Shown: one piece after another, positions 1-7,323 of the stretch | Layout: every line of letters starts with the position of its first letter | Position numbering within the stretch: position 1 is the first letter of the stretch | From: CAYXGZ01 sp964464755 | Lineage (GTDB): Bacteria > Planctomycetota > MHYJ01 > JACPRB01 | Length of the DNA stretch: 21,764 nt | Reading direction: 5' to 3' | NCBI GenBank assembly: GCA_964464755.1 | Contig: CAYXGZ010000055.1 | Span: 1-21,764 of the forward strand | Translations under genes and position numbers: made by a program | Notes under the pieces: model-generated | Told to the model about the DNA's origin: nothing | Database searches by the model: none | What the model saw: the letters and a program-made list of their open reading frames with translations, nothing else

Positions 1-2
1 GC

Positions 3-638
3 CTGCCGTCGCTCCCCGTGGTGGCCAGCCCGACCTGGCTCGCGGGCGCCGTCGTCACCCGCGCCGACCTCCGCGGCCGGCCCCGGCTGCTCGACGTGCC
101 CGCCGACTACGGCGGCGGCGATCCGGCCGTCGACGCCTGGCTCGCCGAGGGCGAGCGCCGGGGCGTCCCGCGCCGCTACAAGTGCGCCGAGCGCGCCTGC
201 TGGTGGCGGCCCCGCATCGGCACCCCGCCCGACGCCTTCCTCGCGTACCTCAGCGACCGCCTCCCGCGCCTCGTCGCCAATCGCGCGGGGGCCGTCGGCA
301 CGAACAACCTCCACCGCGTCGCTTTCCGCTCGCCGTACCCGGTGGGCGCCTTCTACAACGCCGCGACGCTCCTCTCGGTCGAGCTGGGCGGCCGCGTGCT
401 CGGCGACGGCGCCCTCAAGCTCGAGCCCGGCGACGCCCCCAAGGTCGGCCTGCCTCCGGCGCCCTCCGACGCGACCCACGCCGTCGACCGCGCCCTCCGC
501 GCCGGCGACGAGGCGCTTGCGATCCGCATCGCCGGCGACTCCTCCGGCCTGCCCGCCCGGGAGCTCCGCGCCTGCGCGGCCGCCCACGCCGCCGTCCGCG
601 ACCTCCGCCTCGCCGAGCGGCGCTCCCGCGTCGGTTGA
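3..638 (+). CDS. N6-adenine-specific DNA methyltransferase, C-terminal part (5' end outside window)
   Basis: The frame is open to the left edge, so only about the last 210 residues are present. The text resembles the C-terminal target-recognition part of large class I SAM-dependent adenine methylases of the Eco57I/N6_Mtase kind. These have a segment with conserved Tyr/Cys/Arg and Trp-Trp (here RRYKCAERACWWRP), then PRLVANRAG, NNLHRV, and a closing block YNAATLLSVELGGRVLGDG followed by LKLEPGDA. The catalytic NPPY-type motif and SAM site would lie upstream, outside the window. The role is inferred as DNA modification, either in a restriction-modification system or as an orphan. No restriction gene follows within the window. 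The final 50 residues are Ala/Arg-rich and less conserved-looking. The family call is recognition by eye and reasonably firm; the specificity cannot be read. Confidence 0.75.
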   Translation: MPSLPVVASPTWLAGAVVTRADLRGRPRLLDVPADYGGGDPAVDAWLAEGERRGVPRRYKCAERACWWRPRIGTPPDAFLAYLSDRLPRLVANRAGAVGTNNLHRVAFRSPYPVGAFYNAATLLSVELGGRVLGDGALKLEPGDAPKVGLPPAPSDATHAVDRALRAGDEALAIRIAGDSSGLPARELRACAAAHAAVRDLRLAERRSRVG

Positions 639-658
639 TCGCTCCCCCCTCCGTCGAG

Positions 659-664
659 TAAGCT
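659..664 (+). promoter_or_regulatory. possible -10 element (TAAGCT)
   Basis: TAAGCT lies 24 nt before the ATG at 689 and fits the TAnnCT pattern seen before other genes here. A Shine-Dalgarno-like GAGGAAG stands between it and the start. No convincing -35 is visible, so this is a weak call made by analogy with the TATACT at 4718-4723. Confidence 0.3.
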
Positions 665-688
665 CTCCCCTTCAACCGAGGAAGCCCC

Positions 689-1603
689 ATGCGCGTGCTC
701 CGCCTCCCGACGGTGCTGTTGCTCGTCCTCGCCGGCTGCCAGGGCGGCCCGGCCCCGGCCCCGGCCCCGACGCCGACTCCCGTGCCGACCCCGTCGGCCA
801 CCCCTCGGCCGACGCCGGCCCCGACGCCCGCGCCCACCCCGGCCGCCACCCCGAAACCCACGCCCGCGCCCGTCCCCTCGGCCGACCGCGCCGTCGTCGT
901 CATCGACGCCGCCAAGGGCGTGAAGATCGAGTTCGTCCGCATCAAGGCCGGCAAGTTCACGATGGGCCGGGCCGACGGCGACGAGGACGAGCGCCCCGCC
1001 CGCGAGGTCACCCTCTCCCGCGACTTCTGGATGATGACCACCGAGGTCACCCAGGCCCAGTGGCTGTCCTTCTTCCCGGTCCAGAACTCCAGCTGCCTCG
1101 GCGACGCGCTGCCCGTCGAGGACGTCCCCTACGTGAGCGCCCTCGAGTTCGCCGGGAAGATCACCCCCCTGCTCAAGGACCACCCCGTCCTCAAGGGCGC
1201 GACCTGCACGCTGCCCACCGAGGCGGAGTGGGAGTACGCCTGCCGCGCGGGCTCGACCACGCTCTACTACTGGGGCGACGACCCGGGCCTCGCCGCGGAC
1301 CACGCCTGGACCTTCGAGAACTCGCGCGGCTCGACGCAGCCCGCCGGCACGAAGAAGCCCAACGCCTGGGGCCTCTACGACATGGCCGGCAATGCCACCG
1401 AGTGGTGCCTCGACTGGTACGGCCCGTACCCCGAGGGGCCCGCGACGGACCCCCGCGGCCCCGAGGCGGGCCAGAAGCGCGTCCTGCGCGGCGGGTCGGC
1501 CCGCTACGTCGTCAAGCAGGCCCATTCCGCGTACCGCTTCCGCCTGGCGCCGAACCCGACCGAGCACCTCGTGCTCAACGGGTTCCGCCTCGTGGCGAAG
1601 TAG
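689..1603 (+). CDS. SUMF1/FGE-fold lipoprotein without the catalytic cysteines
   Basis: 304 residues. The N-terminus is a lipoprotein signal with lipobox LAGC (Cys17). It is followed by a Pro/Thr/Ala-rich linker at residues 21-64, which probably spans from the membrane or cell envelope. Residues 80-304 form a formylglycine-generating-enzyme (SUMF1) type domain, with FVRIKAGKFTMG, TTEVTQAQW, LPTEAEWEYACRAG, WGLYDMAGNATEWCLDWYG, RVLRGGSAR and a terminal NGFRLVAK. True FGEs carry two active-site Cys residues between the RGGS motif and the end. That stretch has none here, so sulfatase activation is unlikely; a binding or structural role is more plausible. The start is ATG with GAGGAAG about 6 nt upstream. 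It is the first gene of a run with the M61 peptidase 6 bp downstream. Family call firm, function open. Confidence 0.88.
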   Translation: MRVLRLPTVLLLVLAGCQGGPAPAPAPTPTPVPTPSATPRPTPAPTPAPTPAATPKPTPAPVPSADRAVVVIDAAKGVKIEFVRIKAGKFTMGRADGDEDERPAREVTLSRDFWMMTTEVTQAQWLSFFPVQNSSCLGDALPVEDVPYVSALEFAGKITPLLKDHPVLKGATCTLPTEAEWEYACRAGSTTLYYWGDDPGLAADHAWTFENSRGSTQPAGTKKPNAWGLYDMAGNATEWCLDWYGPYPEGPATDPRGPEAGQKRVLRGGSARYVVKQAHSAYRFRLAPNPTEHLVLNGFRLVAK

Positions 1604-1609
1604 GCCGTC

Positions 1610-3367
1610 GTGCCCGGGATCCGCTACCGCCTGTCGATGCCCCGGCCGACGTCCCACCTCTTCCACGTCGAGGTGGAGGTGGACGGGATCTCGGGCGCCC
1701 ACGTCGACCTCGTCATGCCCGCCTGGACCCCGGGCGCCTACGCCGTGCGCGACTTCGCCCGGCACGTCGACGGGTTCTCCGCGGGCGGCCTCGCCTGGAG
1801 CAAGGTCGACAAGGGCCGCTGGCGCGTCGAGGCCGCGGGCCGCTCCCGCGTGAAGGTCTCGTACCGCGTCTTCGCCTTCGAGCTCGAGGTGGACCGGTGC
1901 CATCTCGACGCGACCCACGGCTATTTCAACGGGGCGGGCGTCTTCCTCTACGTCGACGGCGCCAAGCACGTCCCCGTCACGCTCGAGATCGACGCCCCGA
2001 AGGGCTGGCGCGTCACGACGGGCCTGCGCCGCCTCGGGCCCGGCCGCTACGCCGCCGCCGACTACGACGAGCTGATCGACTGCCCGACGGACGTCGGCAC
2101 CGCGCCGGTGAAGACCTTCCGCGTGCGCGGCAAGGCGCACCGGGTCCTCGTCCACGGCCGGCAGAACTGGAACCACGACCGGATGGTGCGGGACCTGAAG
2201 AAGATCGTGGAGGAGGAGGCCTCGTTCTTCGGCGGCCTGCCGTACGAGGACTACACCTTCCTGTTCTTCGCGGCCTCGGGCACGCAGCTCGGCGGGCTCG
2301 AGCACCGCAACTCGACGGCGATCACGCTGAACCCCTGGATCGGCCGGCCCTTCAAGAGCTACGAGCGGCTGATCGAGGTCAGCAGCCACGAGTTCTTCCA
2401 CACCTGGAACGTCAAGCGCATCCGCCCGAAGGCCCTCGGGCCGTTCGACTACGAGCGCGAGACCTACACGCGGCTCCTCTGGCTCATGGAGGGCGTGACG
2501 TCCTTCTACGACGACCTGTTCTGCGAGCGCGCCGGGCTCTACCCGGCGGGCCGCTACCTGAAGAAGATCGCCGAGGCGATCCAGGCCTACCGGGACAAGC
2601 CGTCCCGGCTCCGCCAGGCCCTCTCCGCGTCGAGCTTCGACACCTGGCTCTGGAGCTACGAGGGGGATCCGAACAGCGTCAACCGCTTCATGTCCTACTA
2701 CGAGAAGGGCGGCCTCGTCGCGATGTGCCTGGACCTCGAGATCCGGCACCGCACGCGCAACCGGCGCTCGCTGGACGACGTGATGCGGCACCTCTGGCGG
2801 GAGCACGGGGCCAAGGGCCGGCCGCTCGACGAGGACGAGGTGCGTCCCGTCGTGGAGCGCGTCGCCGGCGGGTCCTACCGCGAGTTCTTCGCGCGCTATG
2901 TGGACGGCACGGACGAGGTGCCCTTCGAGAAGTTCCTCGGGTACGCCGGCCTCGAGCTCGCCGGCGAACCGCCCAAGGGCGAGGACGCGAAGGACGAGCC
3001 GGCCGTGCAGCCCTGGATCGGCGTGGCGACCCGCGCGGGCGCGGAGCGTCCGGTGCTGACCTCGGTCACGGAGGGCGGGCCGGCCTGGCGCGACGGGCTG
3101 TCGGCGGGCGACGAGATCGTCGCGATCGGCGGAGCCCGGGTCACGAACGAGAATTTCACGCCGCTCCTTCGCGACCACGCGCCCGGGGACCGGGTCGAGT
3201 TCAGCGTGTTCCGCGGGACGGAGCTGGCCGGGGTGCGCGTCACGCTGGGCCGTCGGCCGAACACCACGCCGGGGCTCCGGTCGCGGCGCTCGGCGGGCGC
3301 GCTCGAGAAGGCCATCCACAAGGGCTGGATGAAGAAGCCCTGGAAGCCGCCCGCGAAGGGGAAGTGA
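1610..3367 (+). CDS. M61 family metallopeptidase with C-terminal PDZ domain
   Basis: 585 residues, the usual size for bacterial M61 (glycyl-aminopeptidase-like) enzymes. The N-terminal beta domain starts RYRLSMPRPTSHLFHVEVEV. The zinc site is HEFFH at residues 260-264, with the third ligand Glu294 in WLMEGVTSFYDD. A PDZ domain covers about residues 467-546 (GGPAWRDGLSAGDEIVAIGG) and ends near a basic tail. No signal peptide is visible, so it is likely cytoplasmic, unlike its neighbour upstream. The family cleaves N-terminal residues from peptides with a broad or Gly/Ala preference; the substrate here is unknown. The GTG start at 1610 is chosen because the family N-terminus begins right there and the previous stop is only 6 bp away. 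No clear Shine-Dalgarno is seen, so translational coupling is likely. Confidence 0.93.
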   Translation: MPGIRYRLSMPRPTSHLFHVEVEVDGISGAHVDLVMPAWTPGAYAVRDFARHVDGFSAGGLAWSKVDKGRWRVEAAGRSRVKVSYRVFAFELEVDRCHLDATHGYFNGAGVFLYVDGAKHVPVTLEIDAPKGWRVTTGLRRLGPGRYAAADYDELIDCPTDVGTAPVKTFRVRGKAHRVLVHGRQNWNHDRMVRDLKKIVEEEASFFGGLPYEDYTFLFFAASGTQLGGLEHRNSTAITLNPWIGRPFKSYERLIEVSSHEFFHTWNVKRIRPKALGPFDYERETYTRLLWLMEGVTSFYDDLFCERAGLYPAGRYLKKIAEAIQAYRDKPSRLRQALSASSFDTWLWSYEGDPNSVNRFMSYYEKGGLVAMCLDLEIRHRTRNRRSLDDVMRHLWREHGAKGRPLDEDEVRPVVERVAGGSYREFFARYVDGTDEVPFEKFLGYAGLELAGEPPKGEDAKDEPAVQPWIGVATRAGAERPVLTSVTEGGPAWRDGLSAGDEIVAIGGARVTNENFTPLLRDHAPGDRVEFSVFRGTELAGVRVTLGRRPNTTPGLRSRRSAGALEKAIHKGWMKKPWKPPAKGK

Positions 3368-3374
3368 CCCTCCG

Positions 3375-4220
3375 GTGCGCTTCCTCGAGTTGGAGCTGGA
3401 GGACGCCGGGGACCTGGGCGGCCTCGACCCGGCGCCCGCGGGCTGGCTGGCGGCCTGCACGCCCTCGGACGACGACCTCTGGATCCTGGACCGGCCCGAC
3501 GGCGCGCGGACCCGGCTGATCCGCTACCGCGCGGGCTCGCCGCCCGTCGAGATCCCCATCGAGACGCCGGACTTCACCCCCCGCCTGATCGCCGACGACG
3601 GGGAGGGGCGGATCCTGCTCGCGGGCGCGGGCCGGCCGCACAACGCGGTGCTCTTCAACTCCGAGGGCCGCGAGGTGCGGCGCTACGACCTCGGGCCGGA
3701 GATCGCCGACCTCGCGTTCGACCCCGACGGGAACATCGTCGTGCTGCGCGCGTCGCGGAAGGGGCGGCGGGGGCTGCTCGACCGCTACGGGATCGAGGGC
3801 GACCGCGTCGTGCGCGACGGGCAGCTGGAGACGATCGCGGGGCACTCGGAGCAGCTGCGGGGCTCGATGGTGCTGGTCCAGCGGGACGGCACGCTGTGGC
3901 TGAACCTGGCGGAGAAGTACACGGCGGACGGCGAGCTGCTGGACGCGATCGATCCCGCGGAGGTCTTCGGGCCGGGGCGCGTGTCGGCGGACCTGCTGGG
4001 CTGGGACGGCTTGCTCGTGCTGACGTCGAAGGGGCGCCTGGCGGCGCTGCTGCCGCGCGGCGAGCGGCGGACGGTCAAGCTGCCGGCGGCGCTCGTGGAG
4101 GCGAAGCTGGGGCGGGGGCTCACCGCGGAGTCGGACCTCGTCGTCACGCGGGGGGAGCGGGGCTGGATCCTGGCGACGGACCTCAACCGGCGGTTGAGCT
4201 TCCGGCTGCTCTGGGAGTGA
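3375..4220 (+). CDS. predicted beta-propeller-like protein of unknown function
   Basis: 281 residues with no signal peptide or membrane segment. It is not recognised as a named family. It contains repeated beta-rich units with Asp/Gly turns followed by a hydrophobic strand: DDDLWILDRPDG, DDGEGRILLAGAG, DPDGNIVVLRAS, RDGTLWLNLAE, WDGLLVLTSKGRLAALL. These resemble NHL/WD-like propeller blades of about 40-50 residues, so a 5-6 bladed propeller is possible. The start is GTG, 7 bp after the M61 stop, consistent with the same transcript. Its stop codon (4218-4220) directly abuts the stop of the convergent GAF-like gene. Third codon positions are almost all G or C, supporting real coding. The fold is inferred and the function unknown. 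Confidence 0.8.
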   Translation: MRFLELELEDAGDLGGLDPAPAGWLAACTPSDDDLWILDRPDGARTRLIRYRAGSPPVEIPIETPDFTPRLIADDGEGRILLAGAGRPHNAVLFNSEGREVRRYDLGPEIADLAFDPDGNIVVLRASRKGRRGLLDRYGIEGDRVVRDGQLETIAGHSEQLRGSMVLVQRDGTLWLNLAEKYTADGELLDAIDPAEVFGPGRVSADLLGWDGLLVLTSKGRLAALLPRGERRTVKLPAALVEAKLGRGLTAESDLVVTRGERGWILATDLNRRLSFRLLWE

Positions 4221-4694
4221 TCAGACCAGCGGGCCGGCGCCGTCCTCGAAGGGGTTGCGCGGCTTGGGCGGCGGCTCGAAGGGCCGCGAGCGCAGGCCGA
4301 TCGAGAACAGGTGGGAGGCGGTCACCAGCGCCTCCTCGTCGTCCTTGGTGAAGGCGCCGCTCCGGCGCTTGAGGACCAGGCGGCCGGTGGGCACGTCGCC
4401 CAGCCCCAGCGGGATCGAGATGCCGTGGACGCCCTCCTCCTCGCTGCGGGCGAGGGCCTCGGTGGAGCGGATGCCGTTGACGGCGCCGAGGCCGGGGCGC
4501 TCGGGGTCCTGGCCGTAGCGGCAGACGCGGCTCCAGAGCTTGCCCTGGTCGTCGCCGAGGTCGAGGCGGAGGTAGTCGGCGGGGACGGCCGAGAGCAGGA
4601 CGTCGCCGATCTCGCGGAGGAGGTTGGAGACGGCCGTCTTGCGGCGGAGGACGGCGGCGATCCGGAGCAGCTTGGCCTGGGTGTCGGGGGTCAT
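4221..4694 (-). CDS. GAF-like domain protein
   Basis: 157 residues. After a short helical N-terminus (about 1-20) the text reads like one GAF domain, with hydrophobic strands alternating with a long helix: LLREIGDVLLSAVPADYLRLDLGDD, then GVHGISIPLGLGDVPTGRLVLKRR, then FTKDDEEALVTASHLFSIGL. The last 20 residues are Pro-rich and probably disordered. GAF domains bind small ligands or mediate dimerisation. No output domain (kinase, cyclase, HTH) is attached, so it would act through a partner; the first part of an FHA/GAF regulator is another possibility. The ATG at 4694 has GGGAG 7-11 nt upstream and a TATACT hexamer 23 nt upstream. It is tail-to-tail with the upstream plus-strand gene and divergent from the PrcB-like gene. 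Confidence 0.78.
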   Translation of the reverse strand: MTPDTQAKLLRIAAVLRRKTAVSNLLREIGDVLLSAVPADYLRLDLGDDQGKLWSRVCRYGQDPERPGLGAVNGIRSTEALARSEEEGVHGISIPLGLGDVPTGRLVLKRRSGAFTKDDEEALVTASHLFSIGLRSRPFEPPPKPRNPFEDGAGPLV

Positions 4695-4717
4695 GGAGAT
4701 TCTCCCGTCAGGGCGTC

Positions 4718-4723
4718 AGTATA
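4718..4723 (-). promoter_or_regulatory. -10 element TATACT of the GAF-like gene
   Basis: Reading the minus strand, TATACT is followed by 23 nt containing GGGAG and then the ATG at 4694. The hexamer matches the sigma-70 -10 consensus at 5 of 6 positions and stands out in very GC-rich sequence. No good -35 is visible at 16-18 nt. Confidence 0.5.
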
Positions 4724-4814
4724 GCGGGCTGAACGGCCCGGCGGGCCCGGCGGGAAACCCGGAACCCGCGGGCTCCGTCCAGCGTCCAATCCACGAGACC
4801 CGGGAGTGCCGCCC

Positions 4815-5678
4815 ATGAAGCTCGTCGCCGCCGTCGTCCTGGCCCTGCTCGCGGGGCAGGAGGCCGGCCCCGTGAAGTTCGCGGCGGAATGGCAGGGGGG
4901 CCGCTCGCGGATCATCGCGGCCCAATCGCTGCTGGTCGAGGCCCGCGCGGACTGGGAGTGGCTGTGGAGACGGCACGCGGGACCCCGGGCCAAGGCGCCC
5001 GAGGTCGACTTCGAGCGCCACCGCGTCGCCGCCGTGTTCTGGGGCGCCAGGGAGCGCGACCAGGCCGAGCGGATCGCCGGCGCCGAGCTGGATCGCGGGA
5101 TGCTCTTCCTGAAGGTCGTCCCGGATCCCGAGCTGGTCCCGCCCGGGATGAAGTCCGGCTTCCCCTATTCCATCGTCGTGATCCCGAAGGGCCCTCCGAC
5201 CGTCCTGCTCTCGCGCCCCGGGGCGTCGATCGAGCTCGCCCCCGGCCGACGGCCCGAGGGGGACGTCGAGGAGACCTGGGCGGGGAGTCTCAAGGAGCCG
5301 CGGAAGACCGAGGTGCTCCGGATCACGGATGCCGGGGGGTGGGGGAAGGCGTGGAAGCGGGCTCACCCCGACCTGGACCCGCCCGAGGTGGACTTCGAGA
5401 CGCAGATGGTGCTGGCCGTCTTCCTGTCCGAGACCTGGAACTCCCTCTCCGCGGCGCCCTTCGGCCGCGGGCCCGGGCGGGTGTCGGTCCTTCTGACGGA
5501 CCACTCCGGACCGGCCGTTTCGCGCCAGCTGCCGGGGTACGTGTTCCTGCTGACCGCGGGAACGGATGCCGCGCTGGTCGTCGAGCTGCGCCGCTCGTCG
5601 TTCGACCACGTCAAGACGGTCGTCACGGACCCCGTGAAGATCGGCGAGCTTCCCGCGATCGCGAAGTACGGCAAGTAG
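4815..5678 (+). CDS. secreted protein with two tandem PrcB-like domains
   Basis: 287 residues from the ATG at 4815. This start is preferred over the GTG at 4806 because GGGAG lies 8 nt upstream of it and the signal peptide (KLVAAVVLALLAG) then begins correctly. Two homologous halves are visible. Residues about 38-134 contain ADWEWLWRRH, EVDFERHRVAAVFWG and YSIVVIP. Residues about 165-272 contain GGWGKAWKRAH, EVDFETQMVLAVFLS and GYVFLLT. This Trp-x-x-x-Trp then VDF then hydrophobic strand pattern resembles the PrcB C-terminal domain, named from the Treponema protease-complex subunit. By analogy it may bind or stabilise a partner protein outside the cytoplasm; this is inference. It lies divergent from the GAF-like gene, and the 83-residue gene follows after 31 bp. 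Confidence 0.8.
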   Translation: MKLVAAVVLALLAGQEAGPVKFAAEWQGGRSRIIAAQSLLVEARADWEWLWRRHAGPRAKAPEVDFERHRVAAVFWGARERDQAERIAGAELDRGMLFLKVVPDPELVPPGMKSGFPYSIVVIPKGPPTVLLSRPGASIELAPGRRPEGDVEETWAGSLKEPRKTEVLRITDAGGWGKAWKRAHPDLDPPEVDFETQMVLAVFLSETWNSLSAAPFGRGPGRVSVLLTDHSGPAVSRQLPGYVFLLTAGTDAALVVELRRSSFDHVKTVVTDPVKIGELPAIAKYGK

Positions 5679-5697
5679 CTCCGGTCCCGCGATCGGG

Positions 5698-5703
5698 TAG
5701 ACT
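5698..5703 (+). promoter_or_regulatory. -10-like TAGACT, predicted leaderless start
   Basis: TAGACT ends 6 nt before the ATG at 5710. With the usual 6-7 nt from the -10 to the transcription start, the first transcribed base would be at or next to the A of the ATG. No Shine-Dalgarno sequence is present, which fits a leaderless transcript. No -35 was recognised. Confidence 0.4.
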
Positions 5704-5709
5704 CCGGCG

Positions 5710-5961
5710 ATGCGGCCCCCCGCCTATCTCCTGCTCGGCCGGCCCTGCACGCGCCGGGAGTACGAGGACTTCAAGGCGAAGCTCGACGTCGCGGCGTCCT
5801 TCGTCGACGAGCGGCTTCCGGCGGTCGGGCCGGGCGGGGTCGGCGGCCACGGGGCGATCTGGAAGGCCGTGGACCCGGCGACGGGCGCGCGCTACACGAT
5901 CAACGAGTACATGGTCGAGGGCGAGTCGACCTGCCGCATCGACGCGACGGCGGAGGGGTAG
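5710..5961 (+). CDS. small protein of unknown function (83 aa)
   Basis: 83 residues, soluble, with one Cys in the N-terminal part (GRPCTRREYEDFKAKLD) and one near the end (GESTCRIDATAEG). I do not recognise a family. Coding is supported by nearly all third codon positions being G or C, by a TAGACT element 6 nt before the ATG, and by a snug fit between two genes: 31 bp after the PrcB-like stop and only 4 bp before the next ATG. The gene downstream has its ribosome site (GGAGGGG) inside this gene's last codons, so the two are probably co-transcribed. The second half, with KAVDPATGARYTINEYMVEG, looks like a short beta sheet. The function is unknown. Confidence 0.68.
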   Translation: MRPPAYLLLGRPCTRREYEDFKAKLDVAASFVDERLPAVGPGGVGGHGAIWKAVDPATGARYTINEYMVEGESTCRIDATAEG

Positions 5962-5965
5962 GGGC

Positions 5966-6430
5966 ATGGCCGACGCCGCCCGGGTGCGCTTCCCGCCGCC
6001 GCTGGTCTACGCGCTCTCGACGGGAGCGGGCTTCGCGCTGCATCTCTGGCTGCGGCCCTGGCCGTTGCCGGGAACGAGGACGCTGCACGCCGTCGCGGCC
6101 GGGGTTCTCCTGCTCGCCGCCTTCGTCGCGGCGCTCGGTGCCCTCCGCCGCTTCCGCGCCACGCGGCAGGATCCGCTACCGTGGACTCCCACGCCGGAGT
6201 TGATCGTCGACGGCATCTACCGGTACTCGCGCAACCCGATGTACCTCGCGATGGGCCTGGTCCAGGCCGCGGCGGCCGCCGCGTTCGCCAATGCCTGGAT
6301 CCTCGCGCTGCTCCCGCTCAGCTTCGCGGCCGTGTTCGTGATCGCCGTCCGACCCGAGGAGCGCTACCTCGGGGCGAAGTTCGGCGAGTCCTACGCCCGT
6401 TATCGCGCGTCGGTCCGGCGCTGGATCTGA
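5966..6430 (+). CDS. ICMT/PEMT-type membrane methyltransferase
   Basis: 154 residues. There are about four hydrophobic segments (roughly 12-30, 42-60, 95-112, 113-128). The hallmark C-terminal signature of the isoprenylcysteine carboxyl methyltransferase / phospholipid methyltransferase superfamily is present: GIYRYSRNPMYLAM at residues 83-96, then RPEERYLGAKFGESYARYR at 129-147 and a final VRRWI. These form the SAM-binding part in this family. Bacterial members methylate unidentified small lipids or amines, so the substrate cannot be named. The ATG at 5966 follows a strong GGAGGGG lying 8-14 nt upstream inside the preceding gene, so the two are likely coupled. The longer upstream open frame is not used. 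It ends tail-to-tail with the HEAT-like gene, 9 bp apart. Confidence 0.9.
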   Translation: MADAARVRFPPPLVYALSTGAGFALHLWLRPWPLPGTRTLHAVAAGVLLLAAFVAALGALRRFRATRQDPLPWTPTPELIVDGIYRYSRNPMYLAMGLVQAAAAAAFANAWILALLPLSFAAVFVIAVRPEERYLGAKFGESYARYRASVRRWI

Positions 6431-6439
6431 GAGCCGCGG

Positions 6440-7198
6440 CTACCGATGCTTGGTCCGGTAGTCCTTCTTCGTCTCGAAGCGGAGCGGGGCCCGGTCCGGC
6501 CCGAAGGCCAGGCGCCAGTCGTAGGTGACGTGGACGGCGTCCGCCGGCCCGTGCACGTAGCGCGCCGACGCCGCCAGCGACCCGTCCTTGCGCTCCAGCG
6601 CGAACGCCGTCGCGGGCACCGGCTCCGTCGGGCAGAGGCGGCAGGTCCCGTGGAGCGTCGCCAGCAGCGCCGCGAGCTCGGGCAGCTCCTCGTCCTTCTC
6701 CGCCGCGCGCAGGTGCTTCGCGGTCTCCTCCCAGGTGCGCAGCTCCACGATGTCCCGTTCCTTGCGGCGGAAACCCAGGAGGATCCACGACGAGGGCCGC
6801 TCCATCCGCACCCAGGCCTGGACCAGCACGAGGCCCGGGAGCCACTTGGCCGCGGCCGGGAGCTCCAGCCTTCCGCCGCCGCGCCGACCGTCCTCGATCC
6901 CGAACTCGCCCTTCAGCTCGTCCTTGCAGTAGTCCCGCGCCGCCTGCAGGGGATCCCGCGTCAGCCGCGCCAGGAGGGCCTGGATCCGCGCCCTCGCCTC
7001 GGCGTCCTCGACGCCCGCGAGGTGCTTCCGCAGCGGCTCAACCGCCGCGTCGCCCAGCTCCAGGAGCTTCCGGCCCGCCGCGTCGCGGACCTCGAGCTTC
7101 GGGTCGGACAGGTCGCGCGCCAGCCGCTGGGCCTCCGCCTCCGGGGCGGGATCCTGCAGGCAGGACGACGCCAGGACCAGCACGGCGAGCAGTTTCAT
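6440..7198 (-). CDS. exported HEAT-repeat-like protein of unknown function
   Basis: 252 residues from the ATG at 7198. AGGAG lies 6-10 nt upstream of this start, and the signal peptide (KLLAVLVLASSC) begins there; the open frame 18 codons further upstream is rejected for that reason. The cleavage site is ambiguous: Cys13 follows Ala-Ser-Ser, a poor lipobox. Residues about 25-75 look like a HEAT-type helical repeat (LSDPKLEVRDAAGRKLLELGDAAVEPLRKHL then ARIQALLARL), common in planctomycete exported proteins. The rest is a mixed domain, with DYCKDELKGEFG near residue 90 and strands such as SSWILLGFRRKERDIVEL. A Cys pair (GTCRLC) is visible around residue 190. No enzyme motif is recognised. It is divergent from the EamA gene. 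Confidence 0.78.
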   Translation of the reverse strand: MKLLAVLVLASSCLQDPAPEAEAQRLARDLSDPKLEVRDAAGRKLLELGDAAVEPLRKHLAGVEDAEARARIQALLARLTRDPLQAARDYCKDELKGEFGIEDGRRGGGRLELPAAAKWLPGLVLVQAWVRMERPSSWILLGFRRKERDIVELRTWEETAKHLRAAEKDEELPELAALLATLHGTCRLCPTEPVPATAFALERKDGSLAASARYVHGPADAVHVTYDWRLAFGPDRAPLRFETKKDYRTKHR

Positions 7199-7268
7199 GG
7201 GAGCTCCTGGGTTCCAGACCCTGCGACGCCCGGGCGGGCCCCCGGTTAGCATCGGAATCCCGCCCCGG

Positions 7269-7288
7269 CCGCGGGCCTTTTCCCGCGG
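7269..7288. repeat. inverted repeat in the divergent promoter region
   Basis: CCGCGGG at 7269-7275 and CCCGCGG at 7282-7288 form a perfect 7-bp inverted repeat around CCTTTT. It lies 20 nt upstream of the TATACT of the EamA gene, about where the -35 would be, so it could be an operator or simply a hairpin. The rest of the 125-bp gap between 7198 and 7324 shows nothing else convincing. Confidence 0.35.
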
Positions 7289-7308
7289 CGACCGCCGGGC
7301 TCCCCCCG

Positions 7309-7314
7309 TATACT
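7309..7314 (+). promoter_or_regulatory. -10 element TATACT, predicted near-leaderless start of EamA gene
   Basis: TATACT ends 9 nt before the ATG at 7324 in otherwise GC-rich DNA. The spacing puts the transcription start within about 3 nt of the start codon. The intervening bases are pyrimidine-rich and lack a Shine-Dalgarno sequence. Confidence 0.5.
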
Positions 7315-7323
7315 CGCCCCGCC

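Noticed and set aside
353..3460. 1035-codon open frame on the minus strand across the first four genes
   Set aside because: It is antisense to well-supported SUMF1 and M61 genes, rich in Arg/Gly/Asp/Val as expected for shadows of GC-rich codons, and shows no family motif.
4806..4814. GTG at 4806 as start of the PrcB-like protein
   Set aside because: Its own bases are part of the GGGAG that serves the ATG at 4815, from which a proper signal peptide starts.
6431..6439. Search for a terminator between the convergent methyltransferase and HEAT-like genes
   Set aside because: Only 9 bp separate the two stops and no stem-loop with a T tract is visible.
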